From positions 59,210,048 through 59,274,047 of the forward strand of contig NC_030685.2 in NCBI RefSeq assembly GCF_000004195.4: a stretch of DNA of 64,000 nt, read 5' to 3'. The stretch's first letter is position 1. The number at the start of each line of letters is the position of its first letter. The stretch comes from Xenopus tropicalis (taxonomy: Eukaryota > Chordata > Amphibia > Anura > Pipidae). The notes beneath the pieces were generated by a model. That model did not search any database. It saw only the letters and a list, made by a program, of their open reading frames with translations, and had not been told where the DNA came from. This document shows positions 53,933 through 64,000 of this stretch, in pieces. The position numbers and the translations under genes are program-made.

Positions 53933-56215
53933 GTGTCCAAAAAAACTTTTTAATCAGTAGAATTGGATATCCATGCATGTGAAACACCTTTCTGAAAGAA
54001 CACAATTTCCAGCAAAGTGTTTTACATACAGTGATTCTCATTCCTCCAGAATAAAAGGTAGTTTGGGGTGCTTTGTTGCAATGTGTGTCATTGCCATGGG
54101 CGTCCACAGAAGGTTTTTGGGGGTGGGCAAAGTCATCAATCAAACACAACCTGTTTTTCTGTGTATGCAATAACTAGGAGCCAGGTTTGTAAACAATCAA
54201 TTTATTGGCAAAGGCCATAATGTGGTGCATAACTGTATAACTAGGGGGGCTGTTTAAGTAGAATGTATAATAAAAGACAAATGTAAGTAGTAAGTTTTCC
54301 TAGGCACTTCATTAACACTTCATTAACCCGAGACATGCCAGCAAGATGAAGACAGAAATGGATGTACTAAAAGCATTCCCTTACCTAAACTCACACAGGC
54401 AGAATACCAACACCTAAGTTCTTCTTTGCTGCTGCTCCTACACTTCTTGTTCCTCTCTCTGCCTCATTCTATGCCTGGCTCCTGTAAAAGATCCAAGGTG
54501 GCCATGCACAGGGCCACCATCGGGAGAAGAGGGGATACAATTGTACCAAGCCCCGTGAAATCTTCTTCTGTACGGGAACCTGGCAAATTGCATAAGGTAT
54601 GCATAAAGTTATACCAAAACTGTTAGGACACGTTCCCCCTCATTTGAAACACAGACAGGGACCAGAGAGGAACTTTAAGTGATAAAGGAGCTATTTTTAC
54701 AGAGTAACATCAGCTATTTACATTGCACACAAAAGGTGTGTGGCCAAAATGTTGGTACTGTGCGCTTGTGTTCATAGGGGGCCCCAAAGTTTCTAATGGT
54801 GGCTTTCGCCATGCGTTCCACAGTGGAAGGCATGTCCACCTTGGATTTTTTATTGAGAAGCAAGGAGCTGAGAAGAACCGAAGACAAGTAGGGGAACACG
54901 GGAAATAAAAAGTACACCATAAAAATCATGACAGAATCCCTTTAACTAAAATTAGGTTTAATATTAAAAAATATAACACAAGCCCTGGGGTGAAATCTAG
55001 CACAGGGGCTATAATGGCTCTGAAGATAGAGTTCTCTTGCTCCCCCCTAGGCTTCCAGTTGTGTGTTTGCCAGTAACACTGTATTTGTACAATTATATTG
55101 TCAATACTTTACTGTTAAATGCAAAAAAAAAATCTTTTGTCCTAATTTTTCCCTCTGAATGCCTTTCAGACATGCAAATATACAGTGTAGCAGGGTTTGG
55201 TTAGCACGCAGAAGTCCTTCAAGGGTTAAAACCTTTATCCTTCTCAGCTGTCTAAAGTTGTGTTTGTCTGTGACCTACAAGCTCAGGAGACAGTTGCAAT
55301 GGTAATTTCTAGAATGGATTTTCCACTGAACCTCAAATGGTTGTTCACTGGGTCAGTGTAGTAATCCTCACAATAAGATTTACAGTAAATGACTAGACAG
55401 CACCAGAATTAGGCAGCCTCCAAAAAATTCTCCTTTACAGCATGCAATTGGAATAATCTGTCATGCAGCAAAGTAACCATGCAAGTAATTGTGCAAGAAT
55501 GGTATAAATATAGCTTCACAGTAAAAATAAATACATCACGTAAAAAGGGCAACTAATCTCCCAATCTCGAGATCTATCTGACATGACTGCAGCATACGGC
55601 TGCTGTACACTTGTGCTTGTATACCAGCTGTATACATCATTTTAAATCAGTACTTGAACACTGCCACCACTGCTTCTGGGGAATGACGTACACAAACTCA
55701 CAATGGCCTCTTTGCTGTATGAATAGGACCTGTAAGGTTTAGTTTGAAGAAATTAACCCTTAAAATCCAGCAGCACACAATAACATCTTTAATACAGATA
55801 CTGTAGTACCAATGGCAGTACCACATATAGTGGGATTTTGGATTATTCCTGTCCCTATTGTGAGTCAGAAAATAGTGTGAATATGCCCTTTGGGAGGAGT
55901 GGAGAGTCCTTTTGGACCAGGGATGTTATGGGTATTCCCTAGTCTATAAAGGGGATGTTATCCCAAGTAGAAGTATTTTTTTTGGCCCCCACCCTGGGGA
56001 CAAGAGAAGCAGAGGGTCTGAGGCTGAACGCCTCAGTAAAGAAGAATGTTATGTCATGTTCTGTGAGTGTGAGACAGTCAGAGTATCTAGTGAGAGGTGG
56101 GGGCTGCACAAAGAAGAGAGATTGAGGTTAGTAATTCCCACGTGGCTCATTTGGTAAGGCTTAGGGTAGTATGGATCCCTTTAAGGTTACTCTGTCAGAG
56201 CGATACACTGGGGCT
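53933..56215. other. Distal 3' flank of unit B
   Basis: Shared blocks with unit A (21480-22130) are separated by about 940 bp (54361-55300) and about 750 bp (55365-56120) absent from A. I could not assign these two inserts to a family. No gene is supported. Confidence 0.55.
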
Positions 56216-59200
56216 ATAGATAGATGGCGCCGATGAGGATGGCGCCGATGAGGATGGCAGCCGTTGCTCAGTGTCCTCCTCAACTTTGCTTTTTTCTTAT
56301 GTTTGTCGTGTTATTTTTTAGTTTTTTTGCAACCTGCAATGCTCTCATCTCCTATGACAGACAAACTCTCCTGGACATTCGACAAAATTCACAATCCGGA
56401 CCTTCACAGACTGAATTTTTTATGAACAGAGGTGACTTACCTTGGCTACCTTGGCAGAAGAAACACCGGAGGAAAAGGGGGAAAAGAGCTGGGATCCTGG
56501 TCAGGCTGAGGAACAGACAACACCGCGCCCCACTTCCCAGCATTCTTCTAGCGAACGTCCAGTCTTTGGAAAACAAGCTGGATGAACTAAGAGCCAGGAT
56601 AACTTTTCATAGGGACATTAAGAACTGCAACATCTTTGTTTTTACAGAGACATGGCTTGTCCCTTCCATCCCTGACTCTGCCATTGTTCCTGAGGGACTC
56701 TCCATTCACCGCCGGGACAGAACAATAGACTCAGGTAAATGCAGGGGGGGTGGTGTGTGTATACTGACCAACAACGGTGGTGTACTGATGTACAGACAGT
56801 TTCATCTGGGTGCTCTCCTGATCTTGAATATCTTATGATCAGATGCAGACCTTTTTATCTGCCCAGGGAGTTTACAGCAATATTTTGTACCGCTGTTTAT
56901 ATTCCTCCCCACGCCGACACCACACAGGCACTGGATGAACTGTTTGATGTTATCGACCGGCAGGAAACGTTACACCCGGAGGCTGCTTTTATCGTGGCTG
57001 GCGATTTTAATAAAGCCAACATGAAGAAAGTTCTGCCAAAGTTTTACCAGCATGTAAACTTTCCAACGCATGGTGAGAACATCCTGGACCATGTTTACAC
57101 TCCGTACGCACATGCCTATAAAGCCCGCCCTCGACCAGCCTTCGGCAAATCAGGTCACTCCTCAGTCCTGCTGCTGCCAGCCTATAGGCAGAAGCTGAAA
57201 CGCGAGCAGCCTATGATGCGTTCGGTTCAGCGCTGGACTGACCAGTCAGACAGCACCCTGCGTCACTGCTTCAACATCACAGACTGGGAAGTCTTTCGGA
57301 CTGCCGCTGACAACAACATCAACAACTATGCTGAGTACGTAATGGACTTTATTCACAAATGCATCAATGACGTCGTACTGCGTGTTAATGTACGGACTTA
57401 CCCCAACCAGAAGCCATGGGTTAATGGAGAGGTCCGCGCAGTGCTCAGAGCGCGGACTGCAGCCTTTAAATCCGGAGACCCAAGTGAGTACAAATCATCC
57501 CGGTATGCACTCAGGAAAGCAATAAAAACAGCTAAGGGACAGTACAGAGAAAAGGTAGAGTCCTGCTATAGCAACTCTAACATCAGGAACATGTGGAGTG
57601 GACTGAAGACCATCACAGACTACAAAGGAAAGAGCTGCAGAGTGTGGGAGGTAACTGCTTCTCTACCTGATGAGCTGAACACCTTCTATGCACGCTTTGA
57701 TAAACACCTATCTCAGGAGCTTTTGTTGGAAGAGGACAGTCACCCTTATCAGATATCTCAGGCAGACGTGTGTAAACACTTCAGAAAAGTAAACACACGG
57801 AAAGCTCCTGGACCAGATAACATCCCAGGTCGTGTTTTCAAAGCCTGCGCCCATGAGCTAGCAGATGTCTTCACAGACATTTTTAACCTTTCCCTGCTCC
57901 AGTCTGCTGTCCCAACATGTTTTAAGTGGACCACCATCATCCCTGTCCCTAAGAAAATGAATGTGAGCTGCCTAAATGACTATCGCCCAGTAGCACTCAC
58001 CTCCATTGCCATGAAGTGCTTTGAGCGTATAGTCAAGGCTCACATCACATCTTTACTCCCTGCTTCACTTGATCCACTCCTGTTTGCCTACAGGTCAAAT
58101 AGATCTACAGACGATGCAATAGCAATTGCACTTCATACTGCCCTCTCCCACCTGGACCAGAGAAACACATACGTGCGGATGCTGTTCATTGACTACAGCT
58201 CTGCTTTCAACACCATCGTACCATCCAGACTTGTCATGAAACTCCGTGACCTGAACATCGGTTCCTCCCTGTGCAGCTGGATCCTGGACTTCCTGACAAA
58301 CAGACCTCAGGTGGTTCGAATCGGCAACATCACCTCATCCACACTGACACTTAGCACCGGTGCCCCCCAGGGATGTGTGCTCAGCCCCCTGCTGTACACC
58401 CTGTTCACCCACGACTGTACAGCAACACACAGCTCCAATACTATCATCAAATTTGCAGATGACACCACCATCATCGGCTGCATTTCTGATGGAGATGAGT
58501 CGGCATACAGGGCAGAGGTGAGAGCCCTGACATCATGGTGCCGGGACAACAACCTGCTGCTCAACGTCAGCAAAACTAAGGAGCTCATTGTGGATTACAG
58601 GAGACTGCAGGGAGGAGGCCATACCCCCATTCACATTGAGGGAGCAGAGGTGGAGAGAGTCAGCTGCTTCAGATTCCTGGGCATCAATATCAGTGAGGAT
58701 CTGAGTTGGTCTCACCATGTTGGTGTGATCACAAAAGCTGCAAGACAGCGGCTCTTCTTTCTGCGGCGCCTGCGAAGGTTCGGCATGGACTCCAGAATAC
58801 TCACAAACTTCTATCGATGCACCATTGAGAGTATTCTGTCTGGCTGTATCACCACCTGGTATGGCAGCTGTAATGCTTTGGACCGCAAAGCTCTGCAGAG
58901 GGTGGTGAGATCAGCAGAGCGCATCACCAGGACTGAACTGCCGGCCATGCAGGACCTGTACAGACAGCGCTGTAGGAGGAAGATGCAGCAGATCCTCTCT
59001 GACCCCAGCCACCCCAGCCACAGACTTTTCACGCTCTTACCATCAGGCAGGCGGTACAGGAGCATCCAGACCCGCACCAGCAGATGCAGAGACAGTTTCT
59101 ACCCACAAGCCATCAGGCTTCTGAACTGCTGACATTCTACCCAAACCAACACACACTCCCCATAACTACTGGACTCTTCACAGTGTCACTTTAAATCCTC

Positions 59201-59418
59201 ACTGCACAATTTCAAATATTGCATTGCATTGCATTTTATTATTGTAAATACTTGTACCTTATTGCACACTTTTATTATATTTAATATTTGTATTTTTTTT
59301 TTTGTTTTGTTTGTCTATGTAAAGTTGGGAGGAACACGGGTCAAAAAAATTTCATTACAGTAATGATGCTTCATTGTTATTTGTATATGACAATAAACTT
59401 GAAACTGAAACAGAAACT
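56216..59418 (+). mobile_element. L2-type LINE, nearly full length
   Basis: It interrupts unit B at GGGGCT|GGACACC, and unit A (22110-22118) shows the intact site. A short duplication GGGCT probably flanks it. It has a short 5' leader with a repeated GATGAGGATGGCGCC word, a single ORF with endonuclease and reverse transcriptase, and a 3' end with TGACAATAAACTTGAAACTG. It resembles fish and frog L2-clade elements. One frameshift is visible. Confidence 0.9.
56224..59132 (+). pseudogene. L2 polyprotein: AP endonuclease and reverse transcriptase, one frameshift
   Basis: The N-terminal part (56224 to about 56776) includes SILLANVQSLENKLDELRA, FVFTETWL and GGGVCILTNNG. A one-base loss near 56775 shifts the frame, and the rest follows to the TGA at 59130-59132. 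The endonuclease continues with FIVAGDFNKANM, but the final box reads KSGHSSVLLLP, with Gly where the family usually has Asp (SDH). The reverse transcriptase shows NDYRPVALTSIAMK, LFIDYSSAFNTIVPS (motif A), TGAPQGCVLSPLLYTLF (motif B) and IIKFADDTTIIG (motif C). The C-terminus is complete (SFYPQAIRLLNC). Frameshift and Gly substitution together suggest an inactive but recent copy. Confidence 0.9.
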
Positions 59419-59596
59419 GGGCTGGACACCTATCAGTGAAAAAACCTATGAAGGATTATGGTGTTACTATAAAGCATTACACACTTTTCACCATGAGATG
59501 GCATTAGTTTCTAGGATAACATTCTGAAATTTAGAGCATGGCATGTATAAGTGAATGAATGAAGTGAATTTACTTTAGAAACCTAACTAAAAAAAG

Positions 59597-60759
59597 ACTT
59601 GTCAGCATTAATGTCAAATGTTAGCATTAATACACTTTCACTACATACTTCCCAATAGGCCCTAATATGCAGATACATTCCATGCTTTTGACTTTCTTTT
59701 GCAGAAATGTTTATCCTTGAAAGCTTTCCTAAGATTTTCTTTAATAAACATGCTTATCAGTCAGCATTGGTGTCCACACAGAATTTTTTTCAGGGGGGTG
59801 TGGTGGGGGGGGGGGGGGAAAGGGCAAAGTCATCACTCAAACACAGCCTGTTTTTGTAGACCAAAGTGTATGCAATAACTAGGTTTGTAGGAAATCAATT
59901 TATTGGAAAAGGCCATCATCTCCAACAAAACTTACATAACTGTGTAAATAAGAGGCTGTTTAAGTAGAAAGTATAATAAAAGACAAACCCCCATATGTAA
60001 TGAAACTTTGTCTAGGCGCAGGAATCTGTAACAACAACTAAAAGACTAGTGTTATGTGGTGATTGGTTACTATGGGTTACTGCACCAGGGGAAAATGAGG
60101 GTCTTTTATTTCAAATTTCCAAAAGGGGGTTATATAATAAAAGGTGCATAGCTTTTTTACAGGTCTAATCACAAATAACAACCAATTAGCAGTAACATTT
60201 ACTGGTCAGCTGCTTAGGTGCAAATATTTTATTGGTTGCTAAGGTTACTGCACGTGGGCAAACTTAGGCATCTGTTTACTAAAGTTCGTAAAAATTGTCT
60301 GTAAACCATCGCCTATTATCGCTGCGAATATTCGTGCAGCAAAATGAATGTCTCTCCCATGTTTACTAAAGTGTGTTTCACATAACACCATAGACAATTT
60401 TGTCTATACTTTTGCAAACCTTGTGAGACAACTTACGTAGAATTAATGCGATAATAGGCGATAATATATATGTGCACCAGAAAATTTGCAATGACAAAAG
60501 TGCTTCCACTTTAGTAAACCTGCCCTTGCATTATTTCTGGTGCAAGTCATTATCGCCGTCTATCGCACCTTTTAAACAGACGCCTTAGTGCCTTTTATTA
60601 CATATGGGGAAAACATTTATGCCAGGTCTAGTGGCTGTTAATAGATACACTTGGTATGTTAGGCAGGACCCATAGTGCTTTACAGCAACCAAGTGAAAAC
60701 TATAAGGAGTGCTAGTATTGGTTGCAACAGGCAATATCTGTCAGTGTATGTGAGAGAGG
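59597..60759. other. Right flank of unit B with a third remnant of the flank repeat
   Basis: Sequence at 59765-60020 matches 21645-21900 and 54095-54330 (CAAAGTCATC, then ATCAATTTATTGG, GGCTGTTTAAGTAGAA). At 60270-60540 is an AT-rich repeat with GCGATAATAGGCG words and TTTACTAAAG/CTTTAGTAAA ends. No gene is seen. Confidence 0.55.
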
Positions 60760-61040
60760 CTTAAGGTGGCCATACACGTAGCAGTTAAGATCTTTCTTGC
60801 CTCCATATCTCAATGGTCAGATATGGATGTAGAAACACTAGAAATTCTACCTCCACCTACTGATTCAGCCCTAAATGTAGATTTTGCTTTGTTGCCTTCA
60901 ACGGCACCTGATCAAAATCTTTTAACCTGCCCGATCGACGAGACGACTGATATCCGCTGCCTTTGCGATATTGATCATCTCATCAAGCTACCATACACAC
61001 ACCGAATATTGGACGAAACAAGGAAACAAGTGCAACTTAT
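60760..61040. mobile_element. MITE, AGGTGGCCATACACG family (diverged)
   Basis: The left end TTAAGGTGGCCATACACG matches the family at 51298-51636, and ACCATACACACACCG occurs at the right. The interior shows GATCAAAATCTTTTAACC words in common with 51430-51450. The right terminus is poorly defined. Confidence 0.5.
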
Positions 61041-62910
61041 GGCCATCTTGGATTTTTTCTCAAGGACCTGAGAAGAACTGAATACAAGCAGGGCAACAAA
61101 TACCTGGCTACAAGTAGCTCAGTGTGTCATAGCCCTAAATCTATAGACCTAAAATTAATATCCAGGGAAGTGAGACCGTAATGAGGGCCCTGCAGCATAA
61201 GTAGAAGTTCAGCGCTTAAACTGTTTCATTGTCCACAACCAACAAAAGAAATTTTAAAAAAGCAATTTCACAGTGGTGGATATAAACCTAAAAAATTCTA
61301 TTCAGAAGGGACAGATATATACACTACAATTACATTTACACTGAAGCTAACCTATACTGGGAAGGTGCTTAAAACTACATTTTCTATCTTTTAAACGCAT
61401 TTTTAAGTTTACACCCAATTTAACAGTGGAACCTATTCTCACTCCTGCAGCCTGCATGGCTGTGCAAGAGGGCTGGCAGCCTTACATGATGGCACGGTGC
61501 CATATTCAAGACTACAGAAGGAGGAGACTGTGGCCTCTGTTCTTTCAGCAAGTCAGCATCATATGGACACATTGTTCTTCTGTCACCTTGTTTACAAACT
61601 CCCTTCCTCCCGCAGCACGATCTGTCTGTGTCCCCCGCCAGCACAGGAAACCTTCTCCCAGCCAAACTGCGTAGCAGCACAATGCCTTGTTTTCTCTCAG
61701 CCCTTTCTAGAAACAAGACGCAAAAGCATTACAAGAATAATATACCAAAAAACGTGGTCTTGTAGAATGGGTTTAATAACAGGCCTACAGCATATTAGAG
61801 TCAGCTGACCCCTGTTAAAAGCCTGAGAAAAGGCCACTGAAATGGGACCTGTAGTCTGGCACAGGTAAAATAATGCAGCTGTTGCCTAGCAACATGCAGT
61901 TGCCATTTTATTGTTTCTCAATGAACAGAGGCAAGAGGAACACAGATGAGGCATCCACTTTTTATTTCCGCTACTGGGTGACCATGGCAATCTACTTAAA
62001 GGAGATTTTTTTTTTTTTATCCTATTAGGCTTTTAACAAAAGGATTTTATAGAAATTTTCCCCATTTCTTCAACTATTTTTACTATTAGCTATTTAACAC
62101 AACTATATGAAGCAGACACTTGCTGCTTGTTATTAGCCAAGCTTTCTATAGATATGGTAACTACAGTTCAACAACAGATGAAAAACTGTCAATTACATTT
62201 GATGTTACGCATTAATTGGAAAAAATATAGAAGTAATATTTTGTATATTTCTGCTGAATTTATACCCTTTGGCACACACAACATATTAATGCTGCTGCTT
62301 TGTGATAGTGAATAAATCTTGCTACCTGCCCTATGTCATTTACTGGAATTACTTTGCATTCATATATTTGAGAGTTGATCACATGGTTGCCTGCATAGTA
62401 AGGGCAAGTAAGGGCACTTTGATCCATGCCATGATGAGTAGCTTGCCTAAATTCCAAAACCCTTGTACTGCAAGTATTATGTACACAACAAAAGTCTGGA
62501 CATTATGATACTGGTTTATTTTAGCCTTAGCTGCAATATTATTATGTTACATCAACACAGACAGCTAGCCCTTGGAATGCTGAGATCAATTAAATCAGAC
62601 AGTTTTCAAACCAAACTGGGCGGCATCTGAGATCTATCAGTTTTGGCAACAAGTAGATCTGAGTAAAGATAGTGCCAGTTCAGCATAGGGTCTGTGTATC
62701 TGTATCCAGCTTGAATTACCTGGAATGTTTACTCAGGCAACACTTGTAGTCTTGCTTTATTAGATTACTTTTCAAATGAGAAGGAATACTATTACTTTTA
62801 TTAACCTCTTGGTGGCCAATCTATATTTTATGTATAGGTTGCAGAATAGTATGAATATACTGCATGAGTGCATATTCAGTAAAATATACAGGAGAGAAGA
62901 TTTCCTACCC
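61041..62910. other. No gene or classified repeat recognised
   Basis: The short open frames, such as 61420-61716 on the - strand, have no domain, no splice context and no homologue I recognise. The DNA is AT-rich apart from 61430-61720. Confidence 0.5.
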
Positions 62911-62975
62911 TAAGGGCTCTGGCACACGGGGAGATTTGTCGCGGGCGACTAATCTCCCTGTGTGCCAGAGCCTTA
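62911..62975. mobile_element. 65-bp hairpin MITE, TAAGGGCTCTGGCACACGGG family
   Basis: TAAGGGCTCTGGCACACGGG pairs with its complement ending GTGCCAGAGCCTTA. The arms are about 26 bp with a short GTCGCGGGCGAC-rich centre. It is the most compact member of the family seen at 51027. Confidence 0.75.
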
Positions 62976-64000
62976 ATGCTACATGTCACTAGCCAAAAAA
63001 AAGATGTTTGCGGGGTTAATTAATATATACATACATATTTATTTATTTATATTTACATATTGTTTGCATACATATTTATTTATATTTACATATTGTTTGC
63101 AGCAAAATGTTCTTTTAGTTACCCTATTTTTGGGTTGTATTTTAGCAGAAGCTGGGTGGCCATGGATTTAAAGGGACCTGTCACCTGTCACCCTTATTTG
63201 TCAAGCAAATAAACTTTTCTTACACTATATAAATTATATATTATTGGGGATGCCCATGCACTGTTTACATAATTATAGGTGGTGAGGAGGGAGGGGAAAT
63301 ATGAAGAGTGTAGTAACATCTAGAAAGTGCAAACTGGAAAGTGAAAGTAATTGAATGTCTCAGACATGAAGGTGGGGCAGGTTCTATATGATTGACACCT
63401 GAGATTTTGAAATACCTTTATAAAGAGTATGCAAAAAAAAAAAAAAAAGGAAATTATTTATTATTTGGTTTCATGTTTAACTTGAAAAGGACTCTTATTA
63501 TACAGCTATACAATATTTATGTATTCATTTTGTTTTACTTGTATAATATTTTTTTTTTTGGTATCCATTTATTTGCCGTTATTTCAGATACTAAACGTCC
63601 TGCCTTGCCCATGTGATGCCATGGGATGGATAGGTGGCTTTGCTGGGTACATGTGATGAGAAAATGTCAGGTGTGTAAGTGTAAAGAATCCTGAAGAATC
63701 TAAAGTATGGTAAAGTATGATTTGTTGATTAGGTGAGTGAAAAACAGCTCTACTGCTGTGGGAGTGGGGGTAGCACAGCATCACTTTGGGTGGGCTACAG
63801 TATCAGTGCTGGCTGCAGGCTTAATATTCTTTTGACTTTTTACCCAGTTCTTTAGAATACAATTAGCTCATGGGCCCCTATCAGTTAACAGATTACAGTT
63901 ATTTTCACAAAATCTTATATATATATATATTTAATTTCTATAATGTTTTTAAACTTAATTCAAAAATTCCATAGCGGACGTCCTATAATTCAGAGTGCTT
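62976..64000. other. Right end, no gene recognised
   Basis: AT-rich DNA with TA and A-run microsatellites. TTTAAAGGGACCTGTCACC near 63168 resembles the start of a T2-type MITE, but no matching end is visible. No coding sequence is supported. Confidence 0.5.

Larger units (their letters stand above)
22739..59596. repeat. Tandem duplication unit B
   Basis: This is the second copy of the duplicated locus, with one complete UGT1A-type gene (42371-52633). It is about 37 kb against 21 kb for unit A because many mobile elements entered its flanks, mainly 23012-26270, 26650-26879, 28664-35559, 36354-37150, 37402-41462 and 56216-59418. The order of shared blocks is unchanged. Confidence 0.85.

Noticed and set aside
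57758..59077. Several - strand frames within the L2 LINE
   Set aside because: They are shadows of the + strand endonuclease/reverse transcriptase frame.
61420..61716. 98-codon - strand frame in a GC-richer patch
   Set aside because: It was considered as a possible exon, but there is no recognisable domain, no convincing splice sites and an overlapping + strand frame of similar length.

Overview
The window is vertebrate nuclear DNA, most likely from a frog of the Xenopus type. The genes have GT-AG introns. The DNA between them is AT-rich and packed with TTAA-flanked MITEs, 8-bp-TSD hAT MITEs, Penelope-like elements (PLEs), CR1 and L2 LINEs and one LTR retrotransposon. The species call rests on repeat families that I recognise by eye and was not checked against a database.

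Only two host genes are supported. Both are complete five-exon UDP-glucuronosyltransferase genes of UGT1A type on the + strand. Copy A has exons 5214-6077, 8750-8881, 9747-9834, 13281-13500 and 15057-15348. Copy B has exons 42371-43234, 45263-45394, 47973-48060, 49694-49913 and 52342-52633. Each encodes 531 residues with a signal peptide, catalytic His39 and Asp151, the UGT signature, one C-terminal membrane span and a dilysine ER-retrieval tail. Exon sizes are 864, 132, 88, 220 and 292 nt in both. Here exons 2-5 are duplicated together with exon 1, unlike the mammalian arrangement of many first exons sharing one set of exons 2-5.

The whole locus is a direct tandem duplication: unit A is about 936-22290 and unit B about 22739-59596. 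Aligning the units by eye gives empty sites for most insertions, and these define element ends and TSDs. Unit A carries a truncated CR1 (3273-4764), hAT-type insertions in introns, a snap-back MITE in intron 4 and a 4.5-kb inverted PLE (15378-19854) in the 3' UTR. Unit B has a hugely enlarged 5' flank (22.7-42.3 kb) holding several PLEs, a perfect 230-bp palindrome, an LTR retrotransposon with a 469-codon ORF of unknown family (31101-35498), an 0.8-kb hAT element and a nearly complete CR1 (37402-41462). Its 3' flank holds a nearly complete L2 LINE (56216-59418).

The most unusual items are the LTR element with a single unrecognised zinc-ribbon ORF and no pol, the repeated inverted architecture of the PLEs with hammerhead-ribozyme-like motifs and insertion at (TA)n tracts, and the clustering of amino acid changes between the two UGT enzymes in the acceptor-binding half of exon 1.
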